A stretch of DNA of 22,984 bases, taken from an uncultured Eubacteriales bacterium. GTDB lineage: Bacteria > Bacillota > Clostridia > Oscillospirales > Oscillospiraceae. The stretch's first letter is position 1. Each line of letters begins with the position of its first letter. This document shows positions 1 through 8,086 of this stretch, piece by piece. The translations under genes were made by a program, and so were the position numbers. The notes under the pieces are model-generated. The model had not been told where the DNA came from. It saw nothing but the letters and a program-made list of their open reading frames with translations, and did not search any database. The stretch is from NCBI GenBank assembly GCA_900549865.1, contig URPU01000034.1:1-22984 (forward strand). Reading direction: 5' to 3'.

Positions 1-912
1 ATGGTGCTGTGCGTGTGCGGGCTTGCCTGCGTTCTCGGCGCACGCGTCGGCATATTCAACGTCGGCGGGGAAGGGCAGCTTCTGCTGGGTGCGATATTTG
101 CCTGTCAGACGGGCATATGGCTTGACGGAATGTCACCGTGGCTGGTCATTCCCGCGGCGGCGCTGGCCGCGATGCTGGCGGGCGGGCTTTACGCGCTCAT
201 CCCCGGTGTGCTCAAGGTGAAGGTCAAGGTAAACGAGGTCATCACGACCATCATGCTCAACACCGTTGCCGCCTACCTGTGCCAGTATCTGGCGAAGGGG
301 CCGTGGAAGAATTCAAACAAAAACCTCATCGCAGCGACGGAACAGCTCAATGCACAGTATTGGTTCGCCGGGATAATAAAGCGCTCCAGCCTGACGACGG
401 CGGTATTCGCCGCGGCGGTGATCGCCTTTGCCGTGTGGTATGTGATGGAGAAAACATCCGTCGGCTATGAGATGCGCATCACGGGGCAGAATCCGCGCTT
501 TGCGCGCTTTTCCGGCATTAAAACAGACACCATCGTGATCGCCTGCATGGTCATATCCGGCGCGATGTGCGGCCTTGTCGGCATGTTCCGCGTGTACGGG
601 GTCGAGCACCTTTACCGCGACAGCGTCAGCCGGGATTATTACTTTGAAGCGCTTATGGTGGCGATGATCGCCCAGTATAAGCCGGTCACGGTCATTTTCC
701 TGTCGCTTTTCTTTGCCGTGCTGAAAATAGGCGCGCAGGGGATGGAGCTTATCGGCGTGCCGTCGCAGATATACCTTATAATCCAGACCGTCGTCATATT
801 CTGCATGGCGGCTGAAAGCGGCATAACGGAGCATATAAGTGAAGCGCGGCAGCGCCGTGCCGCAAGGCGCGCGGCGGAGGAGAGATTGAAGGAGGGCAGA
901 GAACATGGATGA
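1..912 (+). CDS. Nucleoside-type ABC transporter permease, 5' truncated (YufP/NupP-like)
   Basis: This is an inner-membrane permease of a BmpA-family (purine nucleoside/simple sugar) ABC importer. The visible 303 residues begin near a NVGGEGQ motif (about residue 21), equivalent to the NIGxEGQ loop that lies some 75 residues into full-length YufP-like proteins. The true start is therefore upstream of the window and the ATG at base 1 is probably internal. The motif VKVNEVITTIMLN (about residue 75) is the conserved cytoplasmic loop of this family, and several hydrophobic segments follow. The C-terminus is a short basic/acidic tail. The stop overlaps the next permease gene by 8 bp, so the two are translationally coupled. 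The ATPase and the substrate-binding lipoprotein should lie upstream. The exact substrate cannot be read from the permease. Confidence 0.88.
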   Translation: MVLCVCGLACVLGARVGIFNVGGEGQLLLGAIFACQTGIWLDGMSPWLVIPAAALAAMLAGGLYALIPGVLKVKVKVNEVITTIMLNTVAAYLCQYLAKGPWKNSNKNLIAATEQLNAQYWFAGIIKRSSLTTAVFAAAVIAFAVWYVMEKTSVGYEMRITGQNPRFARFSGIKTDTIVIACMVISGAMCGLVGMFRVYGVEHLYRDSVSRDYYFEALMVAMIAQYKPVTVIFLSLFFAVLKIGAQGMELIGVPSQIYLIIQTVVIFCMAAESGITEHISEARQRRAARRAAEERLKEGREHG

Positions 913-1828
913 TATAAGCGCTGTGCTTGGCAGCATATTTTCTGCCGGGACCTTCAACGAAATGCTGCGGCGCGCCACGCCCGTGGCGCTGGCGGCAATA
1001 GGCGGCTCAATGACGGAGCACGCGGGCATAATGAATATCGGAATGGACGGGATGATACTCATGGGGGCGTTTTTCGGTGTCCTCGGCAGCTATCTTTTCG
1101 CGTCCGCGTGGGCGGGGCTTGCCATGGCGCTGGCCATGGGTGTGATCGTGGGATTGTTCTTCGCACTGTTCGTCGTCAAGTTCAGGTCGGATGAGTTCAT
1201 CATCGGCTGCGCGCTCAACACCTTCGCCCTCGGACTTACGACGTATCTTTCCCGCTCGATTTTCGGGGTGAGCGGCGCGAAGGGCTATCCGTCACTGCCG
1301 AATGTTGATATCCCGCTGCTGGACAAGCTGCCGTTTCTGGGGCAGGTGCTGAACGGGCACTCGCTTTTCGTTTATTTGACGTGGCTGCTGGTGCTTCTGC
1401 TGTGGGTGTTCGTGTACAAAACGCCTTACGGGTTCTGGCTGCGCGCCTCCGGGGAAAAGCCGGATACACTGCGCACGGCGGGCATCGCGCCGGAAAAAAT
1501 GAAGTGGCTTGCAAGCATAATATGCGGCGTGCTGTGCGGCGTGGCCGGGGCGCACCTGTCTCTGGGCTATCTCAACGGCACTTTTGCGGAAAATATGAGC
1601 AATTCCCGCGGGTATATCGCCTTTGCCTGCGTCATCTTCGGCGCGGCGAACCCCTCCAAGGCGTATATGGCGGCGCTCATGTTCGGCTTTTTTGACGCTA
1701 TCGGCCTGCGGCTTCAGGACTATGTCAGCTCCGACCTGACGGGGATAATACCCTATGCGATAACTATAATCATGATGGTGTACGTGGTGACAAGCGCGCA
1801 GAAGCGGAAGAAGGGCGCAGACAGGTAA
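905..1828 (+). CDS. Nucleoside-type ABC transporter permease (YufQ/NupQ-like)
   Basis: This is the second permease of the same importer, 307 residues, the normal length for the family. It carries the motif HAGIMNIGMDGMILMG (about residues 39-54), matching the NIGxEGMM loop of NupQ-type permeases, and about eight or more hydrophobic segments. The start ATG at 905 lies inside the end of the preceding permease gene (8 bp overlap) and is preceded by GAGGGCAG, a fair ribosome binding site. Together the two would form the membrane channel through which a BmpA-type lipoprotein delivers nucleosides or related compounds. It is the last gene of its operon; a GC-rich hairpin follows before the arginine deiminase gene. 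Confidence 0.9.
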   Translation: MDDISAVLGSIFSAGTFNEMLRRATPVALAAIGGSMTEHAGIMNIGMDGMILMGAFFGVLGSYLFASAWAGLAMALAMGVIVGLFFALFVVKFRSDEFIIGCALNTFALGLTTYLSRSIFGVSGAKGYPSLPNVDIPLLDKLPFLGQVLNGHSLFVYLTWLLVLLLWVFVYKTPYGFWLRASGEKPDTLRTAGIAPEKMKWLASIICGVLCGVAGAHLSLGYLNGTFAENMSNSRGYIAFACVIFGAANPSKAYMAALMFGFFDAIGLRLQDYVSSDLTGIIPYAITIIMMVYVVTSAQKRKKGADR

Positions 1829-1847
1829 AGCCGGTATAAAAGAATGC

Positions 1848-1874
1848 GCGCCGCGGTTCAAAAGACCGTGGCGC
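1848..1874 (+). terminator. Weak hairpin after the nucleoside permease genes
   Basis: GCGCCGCGGT (1848-1857) pairs with ACCGTGGCGC (1865-1874) around a 7-base loop, with one G-U pair. No T run follows, only TCGAATATTA, so it is at best a weak terminator or an mRNA-end stabilising structure. It sits in the 103-base gap between the transporter and arcA. I could not find a convincing -35/-10 pair for arcA in this gap. Confidence 0.4.
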
Positions 1875-1931
1875 TCGAATATTATATAACGATGTCGTCA
1901 GAAACCGTGTATTTATGGAACAGGAGGGGCT

Positions 1932-3161
1932 ATGGAAGGGATAAGTGTGCGAAGCGAAATAAAACCCCTGAAAAAAGTGCTGCTGCACCGGCCGGGCAGG
2001 GAACTGCTGAACATGACGCCGGAGCGCCTGCCGGAGCTTCTTTTCGATGACATTCCGTTTCTGCGCGCCGCGCAGCAGGAACACGACGAGTTTGCAAAGC
2101 TGCTGCGCGCAAGCGGCGCGGAGGTCGTTTATCTGGAGGACCTCATGGCGGAGCTTCTTGCAATGTATCCGGAGCTGACGGAGTCGTTCATATACCAATG
2201 GCTGTCTGAGGGGAACATAAAGACAAAGCGCTGGCAGGACAGAATATATGACCATCTTATGAGCAATTATTCCGGAAAGGCGCTTGTGGAGAAAACGATG
2301 GAGGGCTTGACGCTGCGCGAGATGGGCGGGGCTTCCGCTTATTCGCTTCAGGATCTCACCGCCCCGGCGGATGAGCTGATAATCGACCCCATGCCGAACC
2401 TTTATTTCACACGTGATCCCTTTGCGTCGGTCGGCACTGGGGTTTTCCTGAACAAGATGCGCTTTCCCACGCGACGGCGGGAGACGATATACGCCGACTA
2501 CATCTTCAAGTACCATCCGGATTATAAGGGCGTGGTCAAGCGCTATTACGACCGCAGCTATCACGCGAACATAGAAGGGGGAGACGTACTTAACCTGACG
2601 GAGGACACCCTTGCCATAGGCATTTCCCAGCGCACCAGCCCGGACGGCATAGAGATCGCCGCGCGCAAGCTTTTCATGGATCCGGAGGCGAAGATACGCA
2701 CGGTGCTGGCCTTCGACATCCCGGTCAGCCGCGCGTTCATGCATCTGGACACGGTGTTCACCCAGATAGACACGGACAAATACACTGTACACCCGGCAAT
2801 ACTCGGCCCGCTCACCGTCTATGAGATAACGCCCGGCGACAGCGACCCGGCAGAGCTTAAAATACGACGCATAGACTCGGATCTTGAGCATATTCTTGAA
2901 GAGTATACACATACGGATAAGGTGAAGCTTATCTACTGCGGCGGCAGCGACCCAATCGCGGCTGCACGCGAACAGTGGAACGACGGCTCCAACACGCTGT
3001 GCGTCGCGCCGGGGAAAATAATCGTGTACCGGCGCAATGACGTGACGAATGACATATTGCGCGGCGAGGGGCTGACGGTGCTGGAGATGCCGTCTGCCGA
3101 GCTTTCGCGCGGCCGCGGCGGCCCGCGGTGCATGTCCATGCCGCTCATAAGGGCCGAATGA
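1932..3161 (+). CDS. arcA: Arginine deiminase
   Basis: This cytoplasmic enzyme hydrolyses L-arginine to citrulline and ammonia, the first step of the arginine deiminase pathway. The 409-residue length is normal. Family landmarks are all present: KKVLLHRPG near the N-terminus, NLYFTRDPFA (about residues 154-163, substrate-binding Asp), IEGGDVLNL (about 214), FMHLDTVFT (about 269, catalytic His) and the C-terminal RCMSMPL with the nucleophilic Cys at about residue 400. The start is supported by AGGAGGGG at 1922-1929, placed unusually close (core about 4 bases from the ATG). It is followed 25 bp later by ornithine carbamoyltransferase, which uses its product. Nothing suggests loss of function. 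Confidence 0.97.
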   Translation: MEGISVRSEIKPLKKVLLHRPGRELLNMTPERLPELLFDDIPFLRAAQQEHDEFAKLLRASGAEVVYLEDLMAELLAMYPELTESFIYQWLSEGNIKTKRWQDRIYDHLMSNYSGKALVEKTMEGLTLREMGGASAYSLQDLTAPADELIIDPMPNLYFTRDPFASVGTGVFLNKMRFPTRRRETIYADYIFKYHPDYKGVVKRYYDRSYHANIEGGDVLNLTEDTLAIGISQRTSPDGIEIAARKLFMDPEAKIRTVLAFDIPVSRAFMHLDTVFTQIDTDKYTVHPAILGPLTVYEITPGDSDPAELKIRRIDSDLEHILEEYTHTDKVKLIYCGGSDPIAAAREQWNDGSNTLCVAPGKIIVYRRNDVTNDILRGEGLTVLEMPSAELSRGRGGPRCMSMPLIRAE

Positions 3162-3186
3162 ACAAAATCAAAGGAGGAAACGGAAA

Positions 3187-4179
3187 ATGGGCGTAAACAT
3201 ACGCGGGCGCAGCTTTCTGACGCTGCTTGATTTCACACCGGAGGAGATAAATTATCTCATAGACCTTGCCGCAGACTTCAAACGCATGAAGGCCGCCGGG
3301 ATCGCGCACAAATGGCTGCCGGAAAAGCAGATAGTGCTGCTGTTTGAAAAAACCTCTACGCGCACCCGCTGTGCGTTTGAGGTGGGGGCGCGCGATCTGG
3401 GGATGGGCGTCACCTTTCTTGATCAGGCGTCCTCGCAGATGGGGAAGAAGGAATCCATTGCCGACACGGCAAAGGTCCTCGGACGCATGTATGACGGCAT
3501 CGAATACCGCGGATACAGTCAGGCCGTGGTGGAGGCGCTTGCAAAGTATTCCGGCGTGCCCGTGTGGAACGGGCTGACGGATGACTTCCACCCGACGCAG
3601 ATGCTGGCGGATATGCTGACCGTGCGCGAGGAGTTTGGCAGTGTGAGGGGGCGCAAGCTCACATTCTTCGGCGACGCGAGGAACAACGTTGCAAACTCGC
3701 TCATGGTCGTGTGCGCGAAGCTGGGGATGCACTTCTGCGCCTGCGGCCCGGCGGAGCTTATGCCCGCGGCGGCGCTTGTGGCAAAGTGCCGCGCTGTCGC
3801 GGCGGAAACTGGCGCTGTGCTGGAATTTACGGACGACATCCGGCAGGGGGCGGCGGACTGTGACGCCGTGTATACGGATATATGGCTTTCCATGGGCGAG
3901 CCCGCGGAGCTGTGGGATGCGCGCATAAAGCTTCTGCGGCCGTATCAGGTCAACAAGGAGCTTATGGCCATGGCGAAGCCGGAGGCCATCTTCCTGCACT
4001 GTCTGCCGTCCTTCCACGACCTGGAGACGACGGTGGGCGAGGAGATATACGAAAAATACGGCCTTGCGGCGATGGAGGTCACGGACGATGTGTTCCTCGG
4101 CCCGCAGGCGCGGCAGTTTGACGAGGCGGAGAACAGGATGCACACCATCAAGGCCGTTATGTATGCCACACTGAAATAG
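3187..4179 (+). CDS. arcB: Ornithine carbamoyltransferase (catabolic type by context)
   Basis: It interconverts citrulline plus phosphate and ornithine plus carbamoyl phosphate. The 330 residues carry the carbamoyl-phosphate motif STRTR (about 57-61), the region GKKESIADTAKVLGRMYD (about 85-102), DDFHPTQ-like HPTQ (about 137), the HCLPSFHD loop with the catalytic Cys (about 271-278) and the C-terminal ENRMHTIKAVM. The closest family pattern is ArcB/ArgF. The catabolic direction is inferred from its place right after arcA, not from the sequence. The AAAGGAGG ribosome binding site at about 3170-3177 supports the start. The next gene is a carrier and not the carbamate kinase that usually completes the pathway. 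Confidence 0.96.
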   Translation: MGVNIRGRSFLTLLDFTPEEINYLIDLAADFKRMKAAGIAHKWLPEKQIVLLFEKTSTRTRCAFEVGARDLGMGVTFLDQASSQMGKKESIADTAKVLGRMYDGIEYRGYSQAVVEALAKYSGVPVWNGLTDDFHPTQMLADMLTVREEFGSVRGRKLTFFGDARNNVANSLMVVCAKLGMHFCACGPAELMPAAALVAKCRAVAAETGAVLEFTDDIRQGAADCDAVYTDIWLSMGEPAELWDARIKLLRPYQVNKELMAMAKPEAIFLHCLPSFHDLETTVGEEIYEKYGLAAMEVTDDVFLGPQARQFDEAENRMHTIKAVMYATLK

Positions 4180-4256
4180 GCAAATTGACAAAAGTACATA
4201 AGAAACGGAGGTAAAGCAGAAGTTACAACAAAATATAGGGAATAGGAGCGCGAAAA

Positions 4257-5711
4257 ATGGCTGTGTCAAGGAAGAAACGTTCACTCAGTACGTTTGCGAT
4301 TCTGTTGGCGGTCCTGCTTCTTGTGGCTGTGGCGACATGGCTTGCGGACGGACAGAGCTATACCGACCCTGACACGGGAGAGAAGGCCGAGGTTTCCGGC
4401 GCGGCACTCAGTGATATTATCATGGCGCCCATTGTCGGCTGGCACGACGCGGGCGACGTTATCGGCTTTGTGTTCTGCCTCGGCGCGTTTCTGGCGATAA
4501 TAAACGAGACCGGCGCGCTTGAGACCGGGGTTAAGGTGCTTGTGAAAAAGCTGCGCGGCAGAGAGCTTGCGCTTGTGTGGGTGCTTATGTTCGTGTTCTC
4601 CGTCGGCGGCACGACCTACGGCATGGGTGAGGAAACAGTCGGCTTCTACATCCTCCTTGCCGCGACGATGCTGACGGCCGGGTTTGACCCCATCGTGGGC
4701 GCGGCCACGGTGCTGCTGGGCGCGGGCTGCGGCGTTCTCGGCTCCACGATAAACCCGTTTGCCACCGGCGCGGCCATTGCCGCGGCGGCTGACGCGGGGG
4801 TCTCGGTCAACATGGGCGTCGTGTATGCGGAGGCCGTCATTCTCTGGCTTGCTACATATTTCATATCCGCGCTCTTTGTGACGCGGTACGCAAAGCGCGT
4901 CCGGGCGGGCGGCGGCTCCATCCTCACGGGCGAACAGCTCGGCGTATGCCGCACGGCTTACGGCGCGTCGGGCGGCACGGAGGAATACGTCCGGCTGACA
5001 GTTCCGCATAAAAGGGTGCTTTGGCTGTTTGCGCTGTCCTTCGTGGTGATGATACTCGGGTTTATCCCGTGGGGCAGTCTCAGCGAGGGGATGTATGACT
5101 CCCTCGGCTGGAGCGCGTTCTTCTCCGGCAGCTGCCTTGGCGACTGGTGGTTTGACGACGCGGCGTCGTGGTTCATCATCATGGGCATAATAATCGGTGT
5201 CGTCGGCCTGAAGGACCGTGGCCGGATCATCCCGTGCATTATCAGCGGCTTTGGAGACATGATAGCAGTAAACCTTGTCATTGCCCTCGCCCGCGCGGCG
5301 ACGGTGATAATGAACACGACCGGGCTTGGCACATGGATAGTTGAGGCGTCTGTCAGCGCCCTGTCGGCCTCCGGGCTTCCCGCGGCGCTGTTCGGCGCAC
5401 TGGATTACCTGCTGCATATCGCTCTGAGCTTCCTTGTGCCGTCCTCCTCCGGGCTTGCAAGCCTGTCGGCCCCGATAGTCTCGCCGATAGTTGCGGGGCT
5501 TGGCTGGTCCGTGGAGACGTCCATAATGATAAACGTCGCGGCGAACGGGTTCGTCAATCTCTTTACGCCCACCTGCGGGTTCATCATGGGCGGGCTTGCG
5601 CTGGCGCGTATTCCCTATGAAAGCTGGCTTAAATGGGCGGGGCGGCTGCTGGCCATTCTCGGCCTCACAGTCGGCGTTATACTCAGCTTTGCCATGCTGA
5701 TACTGAGCTGA
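4257..5711 (+). CDS. YfcC-family membrane carrier, likely arginine/ornithine exchanger
   Basis: This integral membrane protein of 484 residues has a basic N-terminus (VSRKKRSLST), one N-terminal hydrophobic segment, a conserved block GGTTYGMGEETVGFY (about residues 119-133), and near the C-terminus the block PSSSGLASLSAPIVSPI (about 397-413), both typical of the YfcC/DcuC-like superfamily. Members of this family sit in arc operons of several streptococci as ArcD, the arginine:ornithine antiporter. The position behind arcA and arcB makes that role likely here, but the family also includes carriers of other substrates, so specificity is inferred. The AGGAG at about 4244-4248 sets the start. A second, stronger GGAGGT lies 45 bases upstream with no start codon behind it. 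Confidence 0.88.
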   Translation: MAVSRKKRSLSTFAILLAVLLLVAVATWLADGQSYTDPDTGEKAEVSGAALSDIIMAPIVGWHDAGDVIGFVFCLGAFLAIINETGALETGVKVLVKKLRGRELALVWVLMFVFSVGGTTYGMGEETVGFYILLAATMLTAGFDPIVGAATVLLGAGCGVLGSTINPFATGAAIAAAADAGVSVNMGVVYAEAVILWLATYFISALFVTRYAKRVRAGGGSILTGEQLGVCRTAYGASGGTEEYVRLTVPHKRVLWLFALSFVVMILGFIPWGSLSEGMYDSLGWSAFFSGSCLGDWWFDDAASWFIIMGIIIGVVGLKDRGRIIPCIISGFGDMIAVNLVIALARAATVIMNTTGLGTWIVEASVSALSASGLPAALFGALDYLLHIALSFLVPSSSGLASLSAPIVSPIVAGLGWSVETSIMINVAANGFVNLFTPTCGFIMGGLALARIPYESWLKWAGRLLAILGLTVGVILSFAMLILS

Positions 5712-5733
5712 GCGGAGAAAAGAAGTATTTTTG

Positions 5734-5762
5734 TTGACGAAGGCCGCGCAGTCGGCTATAAT
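5734..5762 (+). promoter_or_regulatory. Sigma-A promoter of argR-argS
   Basis: TTGACG (5734-5739) and a perfect TATAAT (5757-5762) are separated by 17 bases, a near-consensus housekeeping promoter. It lies just after the carrier gene stop, so argR-argS can be transcribed independently of the arc genes. The predicted start near 5769 gives a leader of about 78 bases, too short for a T-box. Confidence 0.85.
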
Positions 5763-5790
5763 ATATACATTTGATTGCATAATATCTGAT

Positions 5791-5834
5791 CTGCCGGCAT
5801 ATTGCCTGCCGCGGTATGCCGGCGGATGCTTTTT
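5791..5834 (+). promoter_or_regulatory. Leader hairpin with T run upstream of argR
   Basis: GCCGGCATA (5793-5801) pairs perfectly with TATGCCGGC (5815-5823), extendable by a U-G and a C-G pair to 5791/5825, with a 13-base loop. ATGC and five T follow, ending at 5834, directly before the ribosome binding site AGGGGG (5835-5840). It could act as a weak attenuator or as a structure limiting translation of argR. This is inferred only from the sequence. Confidence 0.5.
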
Positions 5835-5846
5835 AGGGGGCGGCGC

Positions 5847-6347
5847 ATGAACACAAAAAGGCAGCAGCTTATACTCGAATTGCTTACGACTCAGGATGTC
5901 CGCACGCAGAAGCAGCTTCTGGACCTGCTTGAGGCGCACGGGATGAAGTGCACACAGTCCACTGTTTCGCGCGATATCCGCGCGCTTGGGCTCGTCAAGC
6001 AGATAGGGGCGGACGGCTCCGCGTCGTATGCCGTGGATCCCGGCGTCGGCAGCGACAGCAAGGGTGTGGAGCAGATGCAGTATATCGCGCAGATGTCCGC
6101 GCCTTCCATTGAAGCGGTCGGCAATCTCATTGTCGTGAAGACCATACACAGTATGGCGCAGGCCGTCTGTGCATATATAGACAAGCTTAACCCAGATGGT
6201 TTTGTTGGTTCTATTGCCGGTGTCGACACTATCCTGCTCATACTGCGGACGGAGGAGGCGGCCAAGACCTTCTGCCGCACACTGAGCGATTACCTGTGCA
6301 GCGGCGAATTATTTCTTGAGCATGAAAACGGAGGAGAAAATGCATGA
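5847..6347 (+). CDS. argR: Arginine repressor ArgR/AhrC family
   Basis: This is a hexameric DNA-binding regulator of arginine metabolism, 166 residues. The N-terminal winged helix (about 1-70) contains STVSRDIRALGLVK, the recognition helix pattern of ArgR. The C-terminal oligomerisation/arginine-binding domain (about 85-160) contains MAQAVCAYID and GSIAGVDTILLILRT. In most ArgR proteins the latter loop reads GDDT, and both aspartates contact arginine; here the first is Val126 (GTC) and only Asp127 remains. I chose the ATG at 5847, with AGGGGG six bases upstream, over the in-frame ATG at 5802, which would lie inside the leader hairpin. It overlaps argS by 4 bp (ATGA). It may control the neighbouring arc genes, but I found no clear ARG box. 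Confidence 0.93.
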   Translation: MNTKRQQLILELLTTQDVRTQKQLLDLLEAHGMKCTQSTVSRDIRALGLVKQIGADGSASYAVDPGVGSDSKGVEQMQYIAQMSAPSIEAVGNLIVVKTIHSMAQAVCAYIDKLNPDGFVGSIAGVDTILLILRTEEAAKTFCRTLSDYLCSGELFLEHENGGENA

Positions 6348-8002
6348 GTGACCTTGAGCAGAAAATATATGCGGCCCTGGCTGATGCCGTCAAGTCGGTT
6401 TACGGGATAGATGCGGATGAGGACACGCTGCTCGTCGAAGCGCCGCGCGACCCGAAGCTGGGCGACTATGCAACGAGCACGGCGATGCGCCTTGCGCGCA
6501 CTTTGCATAAATCGCCGATGGAGATCGGCGAGGCGCTTGCCGAGAAGCTGCGCGAAGCGATACCGGAGGCGGAGTCCGTCACCGTGGCCAAGCCCGGCTT
6601 TATAAACTTCCGCCTCAAGAGCAATGCGCTCAGCAGTATAATAAACAGAATACTTGAAGCCGGTGCGGATTACGGCAGGAACGACTCCGGCAAGGGCGAA
6701 CGCGTCCTTGTCGAGTGGGTCTCCGCCAACCCCACGGGCGACCTGCACTGCGGCCATGCGCGCAATGCCGCGTGGGGCGACAGCATCTGCCGTCTGCTTG
6801 AGCACAGCGGCTATGACGTGCTGCGTGAGTTCTATGTCAATGACGCCGGAAACCAGATAGTTATGCTGGGCGAATCTCTTGTCGCCCGCTATTTTGAGCA
6901 TTTCGGCAAGGAATACCCCCTGCCTGAAAACGGCTATCACGCCGAGGATGTCAAGCACATTGCGGAGGATATCGCCGCGCAGGACGGCGACAAGTGGCTG
7001 ACGGCAGACCCGGCGGAGCGGCTTGAGTATTTCATGAACGAGGGCAAGACGCGTGAGCTTGAAAAGATAGACAGAGACCTCAAGCTGTACCGCGTTACTA
7101 TACAGTCGTGGATGCATGAGACATTCTTCTATGAGAACAACAGAAAGCGCATAAACGACTGCCTCAAAATGATGGACGAGAAGGGGCTGCTCTACGAAAA
7201 GGACGGCGCGCTGTGGTTCAAAAGCACCGATTACGGCGACGATAAGGACCGCGTGCTGCGCAAGAGCGACGGAACGCTTTCATACCTCACGCCGGATATC
7301 GCAAATCACGTTTACAAGTGTGAGCGCGGATATAAAAAGCTGATAAACCTCTGGGGCGCGGATCACCATTCCTATGTGACGCGTATGCAGGCGGCGCTGA
7401 CTGCGCTGGGCTATCCGGAGGGAACGCTCACCATCGACCTTATCCAGATGGTGCGTATGGTCGAGAACGGCGTCGAGGTCAAGATGTCAAAGCGCACGGG
7501 CAATGCCATCACTATCCGTGAGCTCTGCGAGGACGTCGGCGTTGACGCGGCGCGCTGGTATTTCAGCTCGAAGGATATCTCTTCGCAGATGGACTTCGAC
7601 CTCAAGCAGGCCGTGGCGAAGGACAACAATAACCCCGTGTACTATGCGCAGTATGCCCATTCCCGCATGTGCTCTATAATGCGCAACCCCGCGATCCCCG
7701 AGTTCCATAAGGTGGACAGCTATGACCGCCTGACGGACGAAAAGGAGCTTCTGCTCATGAAGATGATGGGCGAGTTTACCTCAATTGTCGCAAAGGCGGC
7801 AAAGCTCCGCAAGCCCAATCTTATCTCCGAGTATATCATTTCCCTCGTCAAGCTGTATCACAGCTATTATAACGTCGCCCGCGTCAATAACCCGGACGAC
7901 CCTGAGCTTACGAATCAGCGCATCGGCCTTGTAAAGGCGCTTCAGATCACGCTGAGCAACGCGCTCAACCTCCTCGGCGTGTCCGCGCCGGAGTCGATGT
8001 GA
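6344..8002 (+). CDS. argS: Arginyl-tRNA synthetase
   Basis: This class I aminoacyl-tRNA synthetase charges tRNA-Arg with arginine. The 552 residues are a normal length. The N-terminal tRNA D-loop-binding domain (about 1-110) is followed by the catalytic core with SANPTGDLHCGHARNAAWGD (HIGH-type motif HCGH, about residues 127-146), WGADHHSYVTRM (about 335) and KMSKRTGN (KMSKS-type motif, about 379). The C-terminal helical anticodon-binding domain ends in LNLLGVSAPE. The start is coupled to argR through an ATGA overlap. Co-transcription of the arginine regulator with arginyl-tRNA synthetase would link arginine sensing to charging. A perfect 15-bp hairpin follows. Confidence 0.97.
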   Translation: MSDLEQKIYAALADAVKSVYGIDADEDTLLVEAPRDPKLGDYATSTAMRLARTLHKSPMEIGEALAEKLREAIPEAESVTVAKPGFINFRLKSNALSSIINRILEAGADYGRNDSGKGERVLVEWVSANPTGDLHCGHARNAAWGDSICRLLEHSGYDVLREFYVNDAGNQIVMLGESLVARYFEHFGKEYPLPENGYHAEDVKHIAEDIAAQDGDKWLTADPAERLEYFMNEGKTRELEKIDRDLKLYRVTIQSWMHETFFYENNRKRINDCLKMMDEKGLLYEKDGALWFKSTDYGDDKDRVLRKSDGTLSYLTPDIANHVYKCERGYKKLINLWGADHHSYVTRMQAALTALGYPEGTLTIDLIQMVRMVENGVEVKMSKRTGNAITIRELCEDVGVDAARWYFSSKDISSQMDFDLKQAVAKDNNNPVYYAQYAHSRMCSIMRNPAIPEFHKVDSYDRLTDEKELLLMKMMGEFTSIVAKAAKLRKPNLISEYIISLVKLYHSYYNVARVNNPDDPELTNQRIGLVKALQITLSNALNLLGVSAPESM

Positions 8003-8020
8003 TACTGCGGCAAAAGCTAT

Positions 8021-8055
8021 TCAGACCGGCAAAGCAGAACGCTTTGCCGGTCTGA
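8021..8055. terminator. Perfect 15-bp hairpin between convergent genes
   Basis: Bases 8021-8035 pair without a mismatch with 8041-8055 around the loop AGAAC. It separates argS (+) from the ABC ATPase gene (-). On the + strand no T run follows. On the - strand the hairpin is followed by ATAGCTTTT, so it may serve both directions but works better for the minus-strand operon. Confidence 0.7.
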
Positions 8056-8086
8056 GCATTATGCGGTGAAGAACAGCGCACGGCGG

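Noticed and set aside
1875..1895. A/T-rich CGAATATTATATAAC upstream of arcA as an ARG box or promoter.
   Set aside because: Only the left half resembles an ARG box and there is no matching -35 at the right distance, so it is too weak to list.
5763..5846. Possible T-box or ARG box in the argR leader.
   Set aside because: The leader is too short for a T-box and has no T-box core sequence; TTGATTGCATAAT shares only a few bases with the ARG box pattern.
4281..6149. A 622-codon open frame antisense to the YfcC carrier and argR.
   Set aside because: It runs across two real genes and the argR promoter, has low-complexity Arg/His-rich content and no recognisable domain.
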